From UBA6382 sp963617965 (GTDB lineage Bacteria; Bacteroidota; Bacteroidia; Bacteroidales; Bacteroidaceae): a stretch of 64,000 nt of DNA. Numbering within the stretch: the stretch's first letter is position 1; every line of letters begins with the position of its first letter. Location: contig CAVEQO010000005.1 of assembly GCA_963617965.1 (NCBI GenBank), forward strand, positions 1 through 64,000, written 5' to 3'. Position numbers and translations under genes: made by a program. This document shows positions 25,626-34,304 of this stretch, piece after piece. The notes beneath the pieces are model-generated. The model searched no databases, was not told the DNA's origin, and saw only the letters and a program-made list of their open reading frames with translations.

Positions 25626-28157
25626 ATGAAATACATTCTGTCAACCATTCTGCTGCTATGTGCCACCGCCACACTTGCCGATGACTATCCGGTAAACGCC
25701 GGCAAAGATGCGGTGCACACCCACTCCAAGCGCGCCCTCAACGCCATAGGTCTCACATCGCCGTCAGCGGGCAGCCAAAGCATAGCCGTCGCACAGTCCT
25801 CCAACAAGTTGCTCTATCAGGACTTGCTGGAAAAATCACTGACCGCACGCTCTGGCGAAACACTGACCCCATCGTTCTCGTGGACGGGAACATGGATGAA
25901 CACCTACGTGTATATTGATTTCAACAACGACGGCGAGTTTGACTGCACGCTACAGGATGACGGCACGCCCGCCGAGGGGTCTGACGTGGTTTCATACAGC
26001 TACTGCAACGGTCACAACAGCCTCGGCGAAGACCTTACCGACGCCAACGTGTTCACCCCGCCATCGTTCACCCTGCCCAAGGATATCAGGCCCGGCGTAT
26101 ACCGTATGCGCTATAAGGTAGACTGGAACTGTATTGACGCCGCCGGCAACAATGTGGAAGACAACGACATTGTCACGAACGGCGGAGCCATTGCCGATAC
26201 CAGACTCGTGATACGCTCCGATCAGGCTACCCTCGCCGTCTACACCAATGACAGCCAGCAAGCCGCCATTAATGCCACGGTGTCGTTCGGGCTTCCTGCC
26301 AAGATAGACATAAGCGGTATCGTCAGCGCCGACAGCATCGTGCGCTCGGTCAGCGTGCGCCACGGCTACAACCTGCAGGGGGAATCCCTTGTCCACGGCA
26401 CGCCGCAGTATGTTGATGACACCCTCTCGTTCCTTGCCGTCAACGGAGACACACTCACCATTCCGGCCACCATGACTGACGGCGACATTGCCGTAAGACT
26501 TAACTTGGTGCCTACGGCAGACGAAACGAGCCGTGCCGTCAACCTCGTGCCTGATGCCGGCACGACTGTCAGCGGACTCGCCCTCGGGCAACTGCGCATA
26601 GCCGGCACACGTACACGCACGTTCTCCCCCAAGACAGCCGATTTGGCATATCAGGACTTCACAGGCAAAGCTTTCGTTCCGGTGCGTACTGGCATCAACG
26701 CCATGGTGACCGTGACAGGCAGCCATACCGCCGACGGCATCACACAGGCCCTCTCGCTTGGTCAGGCCATGCTGCTCGTAGACTTTAACCGCGACGGCAT
26801 CTTCACGCCCGCACTGGAGGCCATGCCTGCCGCCACGACACTCACGCTGCCAGAAGACCTCCCGACCGGCTTCTACAAAGCCCGCCTGTATTTCCCCTCC
26901 GTCGGATCCATGTCAGACTTCACCGTCTATGCACACCGGGGTACCGTACCACTCACCGCCGAAACTCCCAACGGCCGACTCACGGGCAAGACTCTCTACA
27001 GTGCCGGCGGCACAGTCCTTTCCGGCAAGGGAGTACCCGTCGAACTGGCCGCTTTCCGCCAATGCTCTTTCTATGCGCAGCCACTGGTAACAGGCTATTC
27101 GGCCCAGAAAGCCGAAATATGCACGACTCGCCCCGACGGCACACAAAGTCACTTCACCGTCACCCTGAGCAAGCCAAGCTATTCGTTCACCATTCCCGCT
27201 GACAGCGTCTACGGCGAAATCAGCATAAAGGTTGACTTCTCCCTCAGTTCCGCCACGCCATCGCAGTCGCAGCGCCAAACCGTGCTGGCAGAGGAATTCA
27301 ACGGCGAAGAGCTCGATGCCGGTCTCTGGAGCACATCCACCCGCTACAGCGCAGCGTGGAACCGGTTCATCGTAGACGACCCGCGTACGGCTTTCGTGGA
27401 AGACGGCACCCTCGTGTGCCGGTGTTTCGCCAATCCCGGCGACATCAGCGGCTACACCGGGCAAATGATATCGGGAGCCAAGGAAAGCCGTGGGCGTTTC
27501 ACGTTCAACCACGGCTACATAGAGGCACGCATACTCACCACGCCCCACAGCGGCAACTTCCCGGCTTTCTGGCTCATGCCTGCCGACCAGAGTGACGGTT
27601 GGCCGTCTTGCGGCGAGATAGACATTTGGGAAACCATCAACACCGAGAGCCGGGCCTACAACACCGTGCATTCCCACTGGACTTACGATTTGGGCAACGG
27701 GGGCAACGGAAGCAACCGCACATGCGAACACAGCGGGCAATGGCACACTTTCGGGCTACTCAAGGAAGCCGGCAAACTGACATGGTATCTTGACGGTGAC
27801 CAGGTGTTCACTTACTCCAAATCAACAGACGAAAGCCAGCTAAGCCAAGGACAGTGGCCATTTGACAAGGCTTTCTACATCATTCTGAACCAGAGCGTTG
27901 GCAACGGTTCGTGGGCATCGGCACCAGACCCTTCGTTCACATACGAAACGAAATTCGACTGGGTGCGCGTATACCAGACAGTCCAGGAGGCGCAGGACGA
28001 CAACAACGAAATCACAGGACTGCGGCAAACACCGCAAGCCCCTGTCATGCCGCCACGTGCCGACAATGCCATTTATGACCTCAGCGGCCAGCGCATGACG
28101 CAGCCGCACCCAGGACAGTTCTATATCCAGAACGGAAAAGTGAAACTCGCAAGATAG
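25626..28157 (+). CDS. Secreted glycoside hydrolase family 16 enzyme with GEVED-type modules
   Basis: Predicted beta-glucan or galactan hydrolase. Signal peptide (cleavage near ATLA, ~residue 18), then two modules each containing a DFN(N/R)DG(E/I)F element (VYIDFNNDGEFD and LLVDFNRDGIFT) typical of GEVED-like domains. The GH16 domain runs from ~553 (AEEFNGEELD) to ~790 and has the catalytic ExDxxE as Glu664-Ile-Asp666-Ile-Trp-Glu669. The protein ends with a YDLSGQRM-type tail as in many Prevotella surface proteins. Substrate is not determinable. A GNAT gene follows by 28 bp. Confidence 0.85.
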   Translation: MKYILSTILLLCATATLADDYPVNAGKDAVHTHSKRALNAIGLTSPSAGSQSIAVAQSSNKLLYQDLLEKSLTARSGETLTPSFSWTGTWMNTYVYIDFNNDGEFDCTLQDDGTPAEGSDVVSYSYCNGHNSLGEDLTDANVFTPPSFTLPKDIRPGVYRMRYKVDWNCIDAAGNNVEDNDIVTNGGAIADTRLVIRSDQATLAVYTNDSQQAAINATVSFGLPAKIDISGIVSADSIVRSVSVRHGYNLQGESLVHGTPQYVDDTLSFLAVNGDTLTIPATMTDGDIAVRLNLVPTADETSRAVNLVPDAGTTVSGLALGQLRIAGTRTRTFSPKTADLAYQDFTGKAFVPVRTGINAMVTVTGSHTADGITQALSLGQAMLLVDFNRDGIFTPALEAMPAATTLTLPEDLPTGFYKARLYFPSVGSMSDFTVYAHRGTVPLTAETPNGRLTGKTLYSAGGTVLSGKGVPVELAAFRQCSFYAQPLVTGYSAQKAEICTTRPDGTQSHFTVTLSKPSYSFTIPADSVYGEISIKVDFSLSSATPSQSQRQTVLAEEFNGEELDAGLWSTSTRYSAAWNRFIVDDPRTAFVEDGTLVCRCFANPGDISGYTGQMISGAKESRGRFTFNHGYIEARILTTPHSGNFPAFWLMPADQSDGWPSCGEIDIWETINTESRAYNTVHSHWTYDLGNGGNGSNRTCEHSGQWHTFGLLKEAGKLTWYLDGDQVFTYSKSTDESQLSQGQWPFDKAFYIILNQSVGNGSWASAPDPSFTYETKFDWVRVYQTVQEAQDDNNEITGLRQTPQAPVMPPRADNAIYDLSGQRMTQPHPGQFYIQNGKVKLAR

Positions 28158-28185
28158 TCCCGGCCAAGCGCCGCACACAATCACA

Positions 28186-28623
28186 ATGAAACTCAACGTA
28201 ACCTGTATCACGGAGTCTTCGCCGGAACTGTGCCGGCAAATCAACCGCCTGCTGCAGGATCTCACCGCCCGACCGCGGACTTTGGACCACGACACGCTAA
28301 CTGCACTGTTGGCTTGCCCGGGCACTCACCTGTTCACAGCCTGTACCCAAGACGGCACCGCTCCTGTGGCCATGTTCACGCTGGCAGTGACCCGGCTGCC
28401 CACGGGCAACAACATCTGGCTTGAAGATCTGGTGGTAGACAGGCAACACCAAAGACAAGGATACGGGCGCGAGCTCGTGCTCCACGCCATAGAACAGGCC
28501 CGGCACATCTGCCCGGGAGGCAGACTCATGCTCACGTCGCGGCCAGCGCGCCTTGCAGCCAACCACATCTATTCCGGACTGTTCGGACGCAAGGAAACCA
28601 ATGTCTACTACCTGCAGCTGTAA
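28186..28623 (+). CDS. GNAT family N-acetyltransferase
   Basis: A 145-residue acetyltransferase. The acetyl-CoA binding motif is RQGYGRELVLHAIEQAR (~residues 89-105), preceded by beta strand 4 (WLEDLVVDRQHQ). The C-terminal part (LAANHIYSGLFGRKETNVYYL) is a typical GNAT end. Substrate unknown. It lies directly downstream of the GH16 gene with no visible promoter, so it is probably co-transcribed with it. Confidence 0.82.
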   Translation: MKLNVTCITESSPELCRQINRLLQDLTARPRTLDHDTLTALLACPGTHLFTACTQDGTAPVAMFTLAVTRLPTGNNIWLEDLVVDRQHQRQGYGRELVLHAIEQARHICPGGRLMLTSRPARLAANHIYSGLFGRKETNVYYLQL

Positions 28624-28674
28624 CCGGAGTCCAGTCCAAGCCCCAAACCTTTGCCGCTTTTTTCCGCAAAAACA

Positions 28675-28705
28675 TTGGTCTTTCATTAATTTATTCCTAT
28701 TTTTG
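28675..28705 (+). promoter_or_regulatory. Promoter of the nusB-yajC-ybbR-coaE operon
   Basis: TTG (28675-28677), 20 bp, TATTTTTG (28698-28705); start codon of nusB at 28752. Confidence 0.6.
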
Positions 28706-28751
28706 CAACGCAGAAAGGCTTGAGTGGAGCCTGAAAACTTTCAACATATAT

Positions 28752-29678
28752 ATGATTAACCGAGAATTAATCCGAATCAAGACCGTTCAGCTTGCTTATG
28801 CCCACATTACCAATGGAGGCAAGAGCATGGAGGAAGCCCTCGAAGAGATGGACGAAAGCCTGTCGGCAGCCGACGACCTCTACCACCATATGCTGAACCT
28901 CATTTGCGACATAACGGATTATGCTGCGCAGCGCCGTGAAATGAACTGCACCAACATAGCGGAAAGAGGGGTCAAAATCCTGCCGGACGACAAGTTCGTG
29001 ACAAACAGGTTCGCCGCACAGCTGCAGAGCAACAGACAGCTGGAGAACTTTGTACAGAGCCACAAAAAACTGCGCTGGACTACCCACGAAGATGTTGTCC
29101 ATTCGGTCTACAATGACATAGTCGGGAGCGAAGAATACAGAGCGTATATGGAAAACAGCGACAGTTCCTACGCCGAAGACCGCGACCTGTGGAAAGTTCT
29201 CTACAAGAAATTCATCTATCAGAACGAGCTGATTGACGAGGCTCTTGAAGACTGGACTCTCTACTGGAACGATGACCGCTTTGTGATCGACACTTTCGTG
29301 ATGAAGACCATCAAGCGCTTTGAGGAGGCAAACGGCGACGACCAGCCGCTGCTGAGCAAGAGCGACAATCCCGAGGACCGCAAGTTCGGGCGCGATCTTC
29401 TGGTTTATACGCTCACTAAACGTGACGAATACAGGGAACTGGTCAAATCGCACATATACAACTGGGACATCTCGCGGATCATGACCATGGATCTCGTGAT
29501 AATGCTCACGGCCATAGCCGAAATCATGAATTTCCCCGGCATCAGCGTAAACGTGTCGCTCAACGAATATATCAACATAGCGCGCAGCTACAGCTCGCCC
29601 AAGAACGCAGGTTTCATCAATGCGACTCTTGACAGCATCGTGAGAGACCTGAGACAACAGGGCAAGTTGCTCAAATAG
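28752..29678 (+). CDS. nusB: Transcription antitermination factor NusB, long Bacteroidota form
   Basis: RNA-binding factor for rRNA antitermination and 30S maturation. At 308 residues it is about twice the E. coli length. The NusB domain lies in the C-terminal half (RFGRDLLVYTLTKRDEYRELV, then DLVIMLTAIAEIMNFP and VSLNEYINIARSYSSPKNAGFING); the N-terminal ~160 residues are a helical extension seen in Bacteroidetes NusB. It starts an operon with yajC, the YbbR-like gene and coaE. Confidence 0.88.
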   Translation: MINRELIRIKTVQLAYAHITNGGKSMEEALEEMDESLSAADDLYHHMLNLICDITDYAAQRREMNCTNIAERGVKILPDDKFVTNRFAAQLQSNRQLENFVQSHKKLRWTTHEDVVHSVYNDIVGSEEYRAYMENSDSSYAEDRDLWKVLYKKFIYQNELIDEALEDWTLYWNDDRFVIDTFVMKTIKRFEEANGDDQPLLSKSDNPEDRKFGRDLLVYTLTKRDEYRELVKSHIYNWDISRIMTMDLVIMLTAIAEIMNFPGISVNVSLNEYINIARSYSSPKNAGFINATLDSIVRDLRQQGKLLK

Positions 29679-29756
29679 CCACTCCGTGCAGGAGGGCAGG
29701 AAGAACAAACCGAATCCATTTACATTTCCAACATAACCTAACAAACCACAAACATT

Positions 29757-30089
29757 ATGATTTTATCCGTTAACCTGCTGGAAGCCGCAGCCGGGCAGCA
29801 AAGTTCCCCATGGAGTTTCTGGGTCATGATTATCCTCATCTTCGTAATCATGTATTTCTTCATGATCCGCCCGCAAAAGAAGAAACAAAAACAGATAGAA
29901 CAGTTCCGCAAGAGCCTCGGCGTGGGCAATCAGGTTGTCACCGCAGGCGGAATCCACGGCACTATCCGCGAAGTCAACGAAGCCAGCAACACCGTTGTGC
30001 TTGAGATCGACAAGAACGTCAGGATCACCATTGAGAAATCCTCCATCTACGCCAACGCCGGCAGCGCCGCTGAAGCACAGACGAAATAA
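29757..30089 (+). CDS. yajC: Preprotein translocase subunit YajC
   Basis: Small accessory subunit of the SecYEG-SecDF translocase. The 110-residue protein has one membrane helix (~residues 20-40) and the family core FMIRPQKKKQKQ, then GNQVVTAGGIHGTI and VRITIEKSSI. Length and order are typical. It lies 78 bp downstream of nusB and 15 bp before the YbbR-like gene. Confidence 0.93.
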   Translation: MILSVNLLEAAAGQQSSPWSFWVMIILIFVIMYFFMIRPQKKKQKQIEQFRKSLGVGNQVVTAGGIHGTIREVNEASNTVVLEIDKNVRITIEKSSIYANAGSAAEAQTK

Positions 30090-30104
30090 GTCCACGCACG
30101 CAGG

Positions 30105-31091
30105 GTGTTGTACGACAAGAGATATCTCGCAAAAGTCAAAAAGTTTCTGAAGAGCAACCTCAACAGAAACTTTTGGACTTTTATGTTCTTTCTGATACTC
30201 TCGGCAAGTTTCTGGCTCTTTCTGAAACTCGAGGACGAGTACGACTACAGCATTGCCGTCCCCGTCAAGCTTGTCAATGTGCCGGAAAACGTAGTTATCA
30301 CCACTCCGCTGCCAGGCAACATCAGGATAACAGTGCATGACCATGGTGGGATACTGTTGAAATACCGGTACTCGCAGAGGCCCGACACCATATGTGTGGA
30401 CTTCAACGACTACAACAAAATATCCGGTCATGTCACCCTGCTCGCATCCGACATCGCACAGTCTGTTGTCAACACCCTTGACGGCACAACCAAAGTGGTG
30501 GCCGTCAAACCCGACACTGTGGAATATTTCTACAATTTCGGCAGTTTCCGACAGTTGCCTGTGAGGATAGGCGGCAAGGTCTCGGCTGACAGTCTCTACG
30601 CCGTGGCAGACACAGTCGTCAGCCCGCGTTTCGTCAAGGTCTACGCCTCGGAGGAGGTGCTGGACACAATGACTCTGGTCTACACCAAGCCTTTCGTGCT
30701 TGACAAAATAAGCAAAAGCACCACCTGCACCGTGGGGCTTGCCACCGTGCGCGGGGTGAAGACCGTGCCCGACAAAGTCCGGGTAACATTTGACGCTGAT
30801 CTCGTGACCGAGAAAACGGTGCAGGTGCCGGTGGAACACATCAATTTCCCGGCCGGCAAGACCTTGAAGACCTTTCCCGGCACCGTCGGCGTGACGTTCC
30901 ACGTTGGCACGAAGCGGTACGGGGAAATAACCGCCGACAGATTCGCCATAGTGGTGACCTACGACGAAGTGGCGCACAGCGGCGACAACCGTCTGCACCT
31001 CTCGCTCAAGAACAAGCCGCGAGGAGTGAGCCACGTGCGTATCGACCCGGAAGAAGTGGAGTTTCTGATTGAAGACATCAGCGATGAGTAG
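30105..31091 (+). CDS. YbbR/CdaR-like domain protein
   Basis: A 328-residue protein with one N-terminal membrane helix (~residues 22-42, FWTFMFFLILSASFWLFLKL) and extracytoplasmic YbbR-like repeats; in Firmicutes such proteins regulate the diadenylate cyclase CdaA, but no cyclase gene is adjacent here. Repeats are marked by VPVKLVNVPENVVI and VPVEHINFPAGKTL. The likely start is GTG at 30105 or TTG at 30108, as no ATG is suitably placed. Its end overlaps coaE by 8 bp. The function in this lineage is not established. Confidence 0.75.
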   Translation: MLYDKRYLAKVKKFLKSNLNRNFWTFMFFLILSASFWLFLKLEDEYDYSIAVPVKLVNVPENVVITTPLPGNIRITVHDHGGILLKYRYSQRPDTICVDFNDYNKISGHVTLLASDIAQSVVNTLDGTTKVVAVKPDTVEYFYNFGSFRQLPVRIGGKVSADSLYAVADTVVSPRFVKVYASEEVLDTMTLVYTKPFVLDKISKSTTCTVGLATVRGVKTVPDKVRVTFDADLVTEKTVQVPVEHINFPAGKTLKTFPGTVGVTFHVGTKRYGEITADRFAIVVTYDEVAHSGDNRLHLSLKNKPRGVSHVRIDPEEVEFLIEDISDE

Positions 31092-31713
31092 CCCCCTGTG
31101 CCTTGGAGTGACGGGAGGCATCGGCAGCGGCAAGAGTTTCGTGTGCAAGATGCTCGAACGGCACGGCGTGCCCGTTTTCTACACCGACGACGAGGCAAAG
31201 GCCGAGATGAGCAACAATGCCGGCATTCACAAGGATCTGTGCGCACTGCTTGGCCCCCGGGTTCTGGACGACTGCGGAAAGCCCGTAAAGGCAGTATTGT
31301 CGCAATATATCTGCCACAGCACAGCCAACGCACAGAGAATAAACGACATCGTGCATCCGAGAGTGAAAGCGCGTGCCATGCGCTGGCTTTCTTCCGCATC
31401 CGTGCGCCGCAGCCCCGTGGCTGCCATAGAGTGCGCCCTGCTTTTCGAGGCGGGATTTGACTCTCTGTGCCAAAAGACCCTCACCGTGAGCGCACCGCTG
31501 CAGACACGCATTGACCGCATCTGTCTGCGCGACGGCATAACTCCGCAGGAAGCCATGGAATGGATAGACCTGCAGATGCCGCAGGAAGAGAAAGCCCGTC
31601 TGTCGGACTACGTGATATACAACGACGGAGAGCAAGACGTGGAGCTACAGGTTGGCCAACTGGTAAAATCCCTGCTTTTGGCACACCAGAACAGCGAATT
31701 TTCGTCTTTTTAG
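31084..31713 (+). CDS. coaE: Dephospho-CoA kinase
   Basis: Last step of coenzyme A synthesis, phosphorylating the 3'-OH of dephospho-CoA. The 209 residues open with the P-loop LGVTGGIGSGKSFV and show DDEAKAEM and HPRVKARAMRWL, then ALLFEAGFD, all family hallmarks. The ATG at 31084 lies inside the end of the preceding gene, giving translational coupling. It closes the nusB operon. Confidence 0.92.
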   Translation: MSSPLCLGVTGGIGSGKSFVCKMLERHGVPVFYTDDEAKAEMSNNAGIHKDLCALLGPRVLDDCGKPVKAVLSQYICHSTANAQRINDIVHPRVKARAMRWLSSASVRRSPVAAIECALLFEAGFDSLCQKTLTVSAPLQTRIDRICLRDGITPQEAMEWIDLQMPQEEKARLSDYVIYNDGEQDVELQVGQLVKSLLLAHQNSEFSSF

Positions 31714-31744
31714 TTTGCCGCCCCGGCAAAAAAGCCTAATTTTG
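31714..31744 (+). promoter_or_regulatory. Promoter of rplY
   Basis: TTTG (31714-31717), 19 bp, TAATTTTG (31737-31744), a near-perfect Bacteroidota promoter, with about 85 nt of leader before the ATG at 31838. Confidence 0.75.
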
Positions 31745-31837
31745 CACCGCTTTTCAGCCTACATGATCCACAGTGTGATGGCGAATTAAGCTACCATAAC
31801 CGTTTGACTTAATTTAGAGTAACACATTTACAAGACA

Positions 31838-32428
31838 ATGAAAGAATTTGCATTGAAAGGTACCAAGCGTATCGCAGGCGGCAAGAAAGCCGCAAAAGTT
31901 CTCCGCGCCACCGGCGCAATTCCATGCAACCTCTATGGCGCGCAGAAGGATGCCGACGGCAAGACTATGGCAACCAGCTTCTCCGTTGACTTCGAGGCTG
32001 TACGCAAACTCATCTACACGCCCGACATCTACACCGTAAACCTCGACATTGACGGTGTCGTATGCAAAGCCGTGATGAGGGAAATCCAGTTCCACCCTGT
32101 CAAGGACACAGTCCTGCACATTGATTTCTATCAGATTACCGAAGGCAAGCCCATTGTGATGGCTGTGCCAGTAACCTATACCGGTCATGCCATCGGCGTG
32201 CGCGAAGGCGGTGCTTTCCAGACTCTTGTGCGCCGTCTCAATGTCAAGGCCACCTATGATGTCATACCCGAAAGACTGACCATTGACATCACGGATCTTG
32301 CCATCGGAAAATCCATCAAGGTCGGCGACGTCCATTTTGACGGTCTTGAGATTGTCACCCCCAAGCAGGCTCTCATCTGCTCCGTGAAGGCCACGCGCAA
32401 CTCCCGTCAGGCAGAACAGCAGGCTTGA
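31838..32428 (+). CDS. rplY: 50S ribosomal protein L25, long Ctc-type
   Basis: Binds 5S rRNA in the large subunit. The 196 residues contain the N-terminal L25 beta-barrel (RIAGGKKAAKVLRATGAIPCNLYG) plus the C-terminal TL5/Ctc-type domain (VVCKAVMREIQFHPVKDTVLHIDF), and a basic/Gln-rich tail. It has its own strong promoter and is followed by a rho-independent terminator, so it is probably transcribed alone. Confidence 0.94.
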   Translation: MKEFALKGTKRIAGGKKAAKVLRATGAIPCNLYGAQKDADGKTMATSFSVDFEAVRKLIYTPDIYTVNLDIDGVVCKAVMREIQFHPVKDTVLHIDFYQITEGKPIVMAVPVTYTGHAIGVREGGAFQTLVRRLNVKATYDVIPERLTIDITDLAIGKSIKVGDVHFDGLEIVTPKQALICSVKATRNSRQAEQQA

Positions 32429-32449
32429 CCTGTCGATCCGCATAACCAC

Positions 32450-32492
32450 ACAAGGGAAACGGGAGGCACACTCCGGTTTCCCTTGTTTTCGT
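32450..32492 (+). terminator. Rho-independent terminator after rplY
   Basis: ACAAGGGAAAC (32450-32460) pairs with GTTTCCCTTGT (32476-32486), with an inner GGAG/CTCC pair, and is followed by TTTTCGTTTTTG. It separates rplY from pth. Confidence 0.85.
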
Positions 32493-32583
32493 TTTTGTCA
32501 CTCTCAGTTTTATCGTGAACATATTCAAAAGCATCGCCGACCGGCTGTTCCAGCCAAGGATGCAAACCCGAACTACAGCGGAA

Positions 32584-33147
32584 ATGAACTACCTCATAAC
32601 AGGACTCGGCAACATAGGCCCCGAATATGCCGGCACACGCCACAATATAGGGTTCAGCGTGGTTGATGCCCTTGCAGCGGAGGCTGGGGCCGTATTTCAG
32701 GACAAACGCTACGGGGCGGTGGCGGAAATGAGACTGCGCGGACACAAGCTCTACCTGCTCAAACCGTCGACATACATGAACCTCAGCGGCAACGCCGTGC
32801 GCTATTGGGTGAAAGAAAAGAAGATAGACCTCGAAAGGCTGCTCGTGGTCAGCGACGACATCGCCCTGCCCCTCGGCACTCTGCGGATGAAGCCCTCCGG
32901 CAGCGAGGGCGGACACAACGGGCTGAAAAGCATTACCCAATGTCTGGGCACCAACCAGTACGCCCGGCTGCGTTTCGGCATAGGCAACGGATTCGCACGC
33001 GGTCATCAGGCCGATTTCGTTTTGGGCAAATTCAGCGAGGAGGAAACCGCACTGCTCAAGGAACGCATAGCTCTGGCCGCCGATGCCGTAAAGGCTTTTG
33101 CCCTTAGCGGTCCGCAGTTTGCCATGAACCACTACAACGGCAAATAG
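32584..33147 (+). CDS. pth: Peptidyl-tRNA hydrolase
   Basis: Releases tRNA from prematurely dropped peptidyl-tRNA. The 187 residues open MNYLITGLGNIGPEYAGTRH, including the catalytic His of the TRHNIGF motif, and later show LLKPSTYMNLSG (Asn), VSDDIALPLG (Asp) and GGHNGLKSI. The ATG at 32584 matches the family start; an in-frame GTG at 32515 would add 23 residues. A terminator lies upstream and no consensus promoter is visible. hslR follows by 66 bp. Confidence 0.93.
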   Translation: MNYLITGLGNIGPEYAGTRHNIGFSVVDALAAEAGAVFQDKRYGAVAEMRLRGHKLYLLKPSTYMNLSGNAVRYWVKEKKIDLERLLVVSDDIALPLGTLRMKPSGSEGGHNGLKSITQCLGTNQYARLRFGIGNGFARGHQADFVLGKFSEEETALLKERIALAADAVKAFALSGPQFAMNHYNGK

Positions 33148-33213
33148 CACAACGGCAACCTGCGGCACAGTCGCGGGAAAACAAACATCCATCGCAATCA
33201 GACACCGACCGAT

Positions 33214-33639
33214 ATGGAAGCACGCATAGACAAATGGCTGTGGGCTGCCCGGATATTCAAGACCCGCACACTGGCCGCCGATGCCTGCAAGAACGGGAGA
33301 GTGACAGTCAAAGGCGCACGTGTCAAGGCTTCGCACTCCGTCAGGGAAGGCGACATCATAGAGGTGCGCAAACCGCCCGTGACCTACTCTTTCCGGATTC
33401 TCAGAGCCGTGGAGAAACGGGTAGGAGCGAAACTTATTCCCGAAATACTGGAAAACATCACTTCTCCAGACCAATACGAACTGCTGGAGATGAGCCGCAT
33501 GAGCGGTTTCGTTGACCGTGCCCGCGGCACCGGACGCCCTACGAAAAAAGAACGCCGCGCCATTGACCAATTCCACACGTCGCCATTCTACGACTCTGAC
33601 ATTGATGAATATTTCGGTTCAGGTCTTGAGGAAGAATAG
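33214..33639 (+). CDS. hslR: S4-domain RNA-binding protein, Hsp15-like
   Basis: Hsp15 binds stalled 50S subunits carrying peptidyl-tRNA. The 141 residues begin with the S4 domain (RIDKWLWAARIFKTRTLA, then NGRVTVKGARVKASHSVREGD) and end in an acidic tail (DIDEYFGSGLEEE). The neighbour, peptidyl-tRNA hydrolase, also handles peptidyl-tRNA. It is the last housekeeping gene before the accessory patch. Confidence 0.87.
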   Translation: MEARIDKWLWAARIFKTRTLAADACKNGRVTVKGARVKASHSVREGDIIEVRKPPVTYSFRILRAVEKRVGAKLIPEILENITSPDQYELLEMSRMSGFVDRARGTGRPTKKERRAIDQFHTSPFYDSDIDEYFGSGLEEE

Positions 33640-33656
33640 AACCACTATCTTATATC

Positions 33657-33671
33657 TTAGGACAATATTGC
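33657..33671. repeat. 15-bp direct repeat, left border of the Fic island
   Basis: TTAGGACAATATTGC occurs here, 18 bp after the hslR stop, and again at 35903-35917 in the same orientation. It contains the palindrome CAATATTG. It could be a target duplication, a recombination footprint or part of the structured repeat next to the right copy. Confidence 0.6.
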
Positions 33672-33744
33672 CTCGTGTGTAATTTTTTTGCGGAAGCCTG
33701 CGAGGATGCCGGAATCAAAGTGAGATGATAGAACTTGAGAAGCA

Positions 33745-34124
33745 GCGTCCTGCAGGCATAAGCAGAAAACGTTTTTGCGAGTTGGCAGGACAGAATCAAA
33801 GTCTCCGGCTCGCCGGAGATAGTCAACTCCGACCAAGGAAGCCAGTATGCGACAAAGCTGTGGGAAGACCTGCTTGCAAAACATGACATCAGGATCAGCA
33901 TGGACGGCAGGGGGCGTTGCAAGGACAACATCTGGATAGAGTGCTTCTGGCGAACGATCAAGCAGGAATACATATACATCACCCCTGCTGACAGCGTGAA
34001 AGAGTTGAGGGAAGGGATTGGAGACTTCGTCAAGTTCTACAACTCCAAACGCCCCCACCAGAGTATGGACGTGCTGCTTCCGGCTATGAAAATATGGCAT
34101 AGCTGCATAATTGTCATCAAATAA
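33745..34124 (+). pseudogene. IS3-family transposase remnant (rve/DDE domain, 3' part)
   Basis: The frame reads SPEIVNSDQGSQYA, then CKDNIWIECFWRTIKQEYIY and FYNSKRPHQSM, which is the C-terminal half of an IS3-family DDE integrase: the second Asp in SDQG, the catalytic Glu region in IECFWRTIK and the family's NxKRPHQ end. The N-terminal half, with the first Asp, and orfA are missing. An in-frame TAA lies at about 33758-33760, inside the aligned part. No terminal inverted repeats were found. It is therefore a dead relic. Confidence 0.8.
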
Positions 34125-34304
34125 TTTGCACCGTCAGAGAAAAACAATTAACATTGCACAGCCAAGGCAAGAGTACGCTCTGGATAATCCGCATGCTTTC
34201 TTGGCTGGCAAAACAAAGTCAAACCCTGTCTAAAAATGGGGAGTACCATAGAAAGACAAGGTTATATTCGAGTTGCATTCCAAATACGAAAAGGAGTACA
34301 ATAC

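Noticed and set aside
25992..27746. Long minus-strand frames opposite the GH16 gene
   Set aside because: Shadow frames of a gene with intact signal peptide and catalytic motif.
29763..31148. A 461-codon minus-strand frame opposite yajC, ybbR and the start of coaE
   Set aside because: His/Val-rich shadow of three well-supported genes; no signal or domain.
34125..34304. Left part of the Fic island as a possible IS end
   Set aside because: No terminal inverted repeat matching the IS3 remnant was found; the region holds only scattered A+T-rich sequence.
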